From JBAXAM01 sp964213355 (lineage in GTDB: Bacteria; Pseudomonadota; Gammaproteobacteria; UBA9339), in the NCBI GenBank assembly GCA_964213355.1, contig CAXOVY010000033.1, forward strand, positions 1 to 43,288: DNA of 43,288 bases, in the 5' to 3' direction. Positions 42,426 through 43,288 of this stretch are shown piece by piece; position 1 is the first letter of the stretch, and each line of letters opens with the position of its first letter. The notes under the pieces are model-generated. The model made no database searches, was not told the DNA's origin, and worked only from the letters and a program-made list of their open reading frames with translations. Both the position numbers and the translations under genes were made by a program.

Positions 42426-43236
42426 TCAATTAGTACAGGGCATGATAACCCGGTTGATTTCCCCAAGGCTGGTAATACCAGTTCTAACCATGTTTAATGC
42501 TGCTGAGCGCAGTGTTGGTAAGTCGAGTGCGTGCATTTGTTTTTCAATTGCAGAGAGATTGCAATGTTGCATGATTAGTTCCCCGATAGTTGGGGTAATA
42601 GGCAACATTTCAAAAATCGCCATTCTTTCGTGATAACCTTGATTGCACTGCTGGCAGCCAAGAGCTATATAAGAAATAGTATTTTCTTCTAGATTATTTG
42701 CAGTGAGTACTGCTTTTGGCAAAATTTGCGGTTGTTTACAGTATGTGCAAAGTTTACGTACAAGGCGTTGTGCAACAATTAAACTAATGGCCGAAGCAAG
42801 ATTAAATGCGGGAACCCCCATGTTTAGGAGGCGGGTTAAACTTGCTGCGGCAGAATTGGTGTGGAGCGTTGCCAGTACTAAATGGCCGGTATGTGCCGCT
42901 TTTATAGCAATTTCTGCAGTTTCTAAATCACGAATTTCACCAATCATGATGACATCAGGATCTTGGCGTAAAAATGTACGCAACGCTGTCGCAAAACTCA
43001 AACCAATTTTATGGTTAATTTCTACTTGATTTATGCCGTGCAAATTTATTTCGACCGGATCTTCGACAGTAGAAATATTTTTTGTTGGCTGATTTAGAAT
43101 ATTAAGCGCCGTATATAAAGTAATAGTTTTACCGCTACCAGTCGGCCCTGTAACTAGGATCAAACCCTGCGGCATTTGAATATATTTACAAAAAAGCCGT
43201 TGTTCTTTTTCACTAAAACCCAAATGTTTAATGTTA
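42426..43236 (-). pseudogene. pilB: Pilus assembly ATPase PilB, N-terminal part cut off by IS630
   Basis: The C-terminal ~270 residues of PilB. Reading runs from the IS junction as NIKHLGFSEKEQ, then Walker A VTGPTGSGKTITLYT, Asp box, Walker B PDVIMIGEIRDLETAEIA, His box HTGHLVLATLHTNSA, and the zinc tetracysteine CTYC plus CQQC. The family frame continues to the TA at 43235-43236, after which IS630 sequence begins. The usual first ~300 residues are therefore separated from this part. The TTG at 43223 is an inner Leu codon, not a true start. Extension motor activity should be lost unless the IS excises. Confidence 0.88.
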
Positions 43237-43288
43237 TAGTGCTTCCCTAAATTGCAGAGACATGCTATAGTCTTCTCGTTATTTTCTG
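43237..43288 (+). mobile_element. Second IS630 copy, left end only (window edge)
   Basis: 52 bp that match the left end of the IS at 36751, apart from T for C at the fourth base, in the same orientation. The element runs off the window. A TA precedes it at 43235-43236 as target site. Confidence 0.9.

Overview
This is an AT-rich chromosomal segment whose gene content points to a gammaproteobacterium. Gene order such as rpsT / murJ-ribF-ileS, mreBCD and pilB-pilC-pilD-coaE-zapD is typical of that class. A PPi-type phosphofructokinase, a very large eukaryote-style LRR/repeat protein with an acidic C-terminus, and a load of palindromic repeats and insertion sequences would fit a host-associated lineage such as the Legionellales. 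That placement is inference; there is no rRNA in the window.

Layout. 1-8090 (+): a possible group II intron remnant, then exonuclease I (sbcB), the cell-shape operon mreB-mreC-mreD, and a 1105-residue AsmA/YhdP-like envelope protein overlapping mreD. 8091-9280 is a small accessory pocket holding two divergent short genes whose products begin with near-identical 18-residue double-glycine leaders (bacteriocin/peptide-export type). 9281-12830 (-): PPi-phosphofructokinase, a PIF1 helicase with a WYL-like C-terminus, ribosomal protein S20 and a DUF1640-like coiled-coil membrane protein. 12971-22068 (mostly +): murJ, marC-like (-), a GNAT acetyltransferase, ribF, ileS, and a P2-type cation ATPase where lspA would usually lie. 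22150-31543: asnA (-), a DMT permease and a tRNA-dihydrouridine synthase (+), tRNA-Ser(GGA) (-), then a minus-strand run read as rpe-folD-add-glpA-like-glpB-like-DUF1667.

31696-38860 is the main accessory region. It starts at tRNA-Arg(ACG), followed by a 28-bp perfect palindrome and a 1515-codon gene for a protein with membrane hairpins, leucine-rich repeats and about four tandem ~235-residue modules. A degenerate 35-bp copy of the tRNA-Arg 3' half closes this ~4.8-kb block, as expected for an island integrated at a tRNA. Next come an IS630-family element (transposase with a -1 frameshift on A8), a 5'-truncated DDE integrase, an inverted REP pair and a 37-bp tandem repeat. 38853-43236 (-) is the type IV pilus/CoA/division cluster zapD-coaE-pilD-pilC-pilB. 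The first 52 bp of a second IS630 copy interrupt pilB at the right end of the window, so the pilus assembly ATPase is probably broken.

The least-described items are the two double-glycine peptides, the tRNA-bounded repeat-protein islet, and a palindromic element read in frame inside the DUF1667 protein gene.
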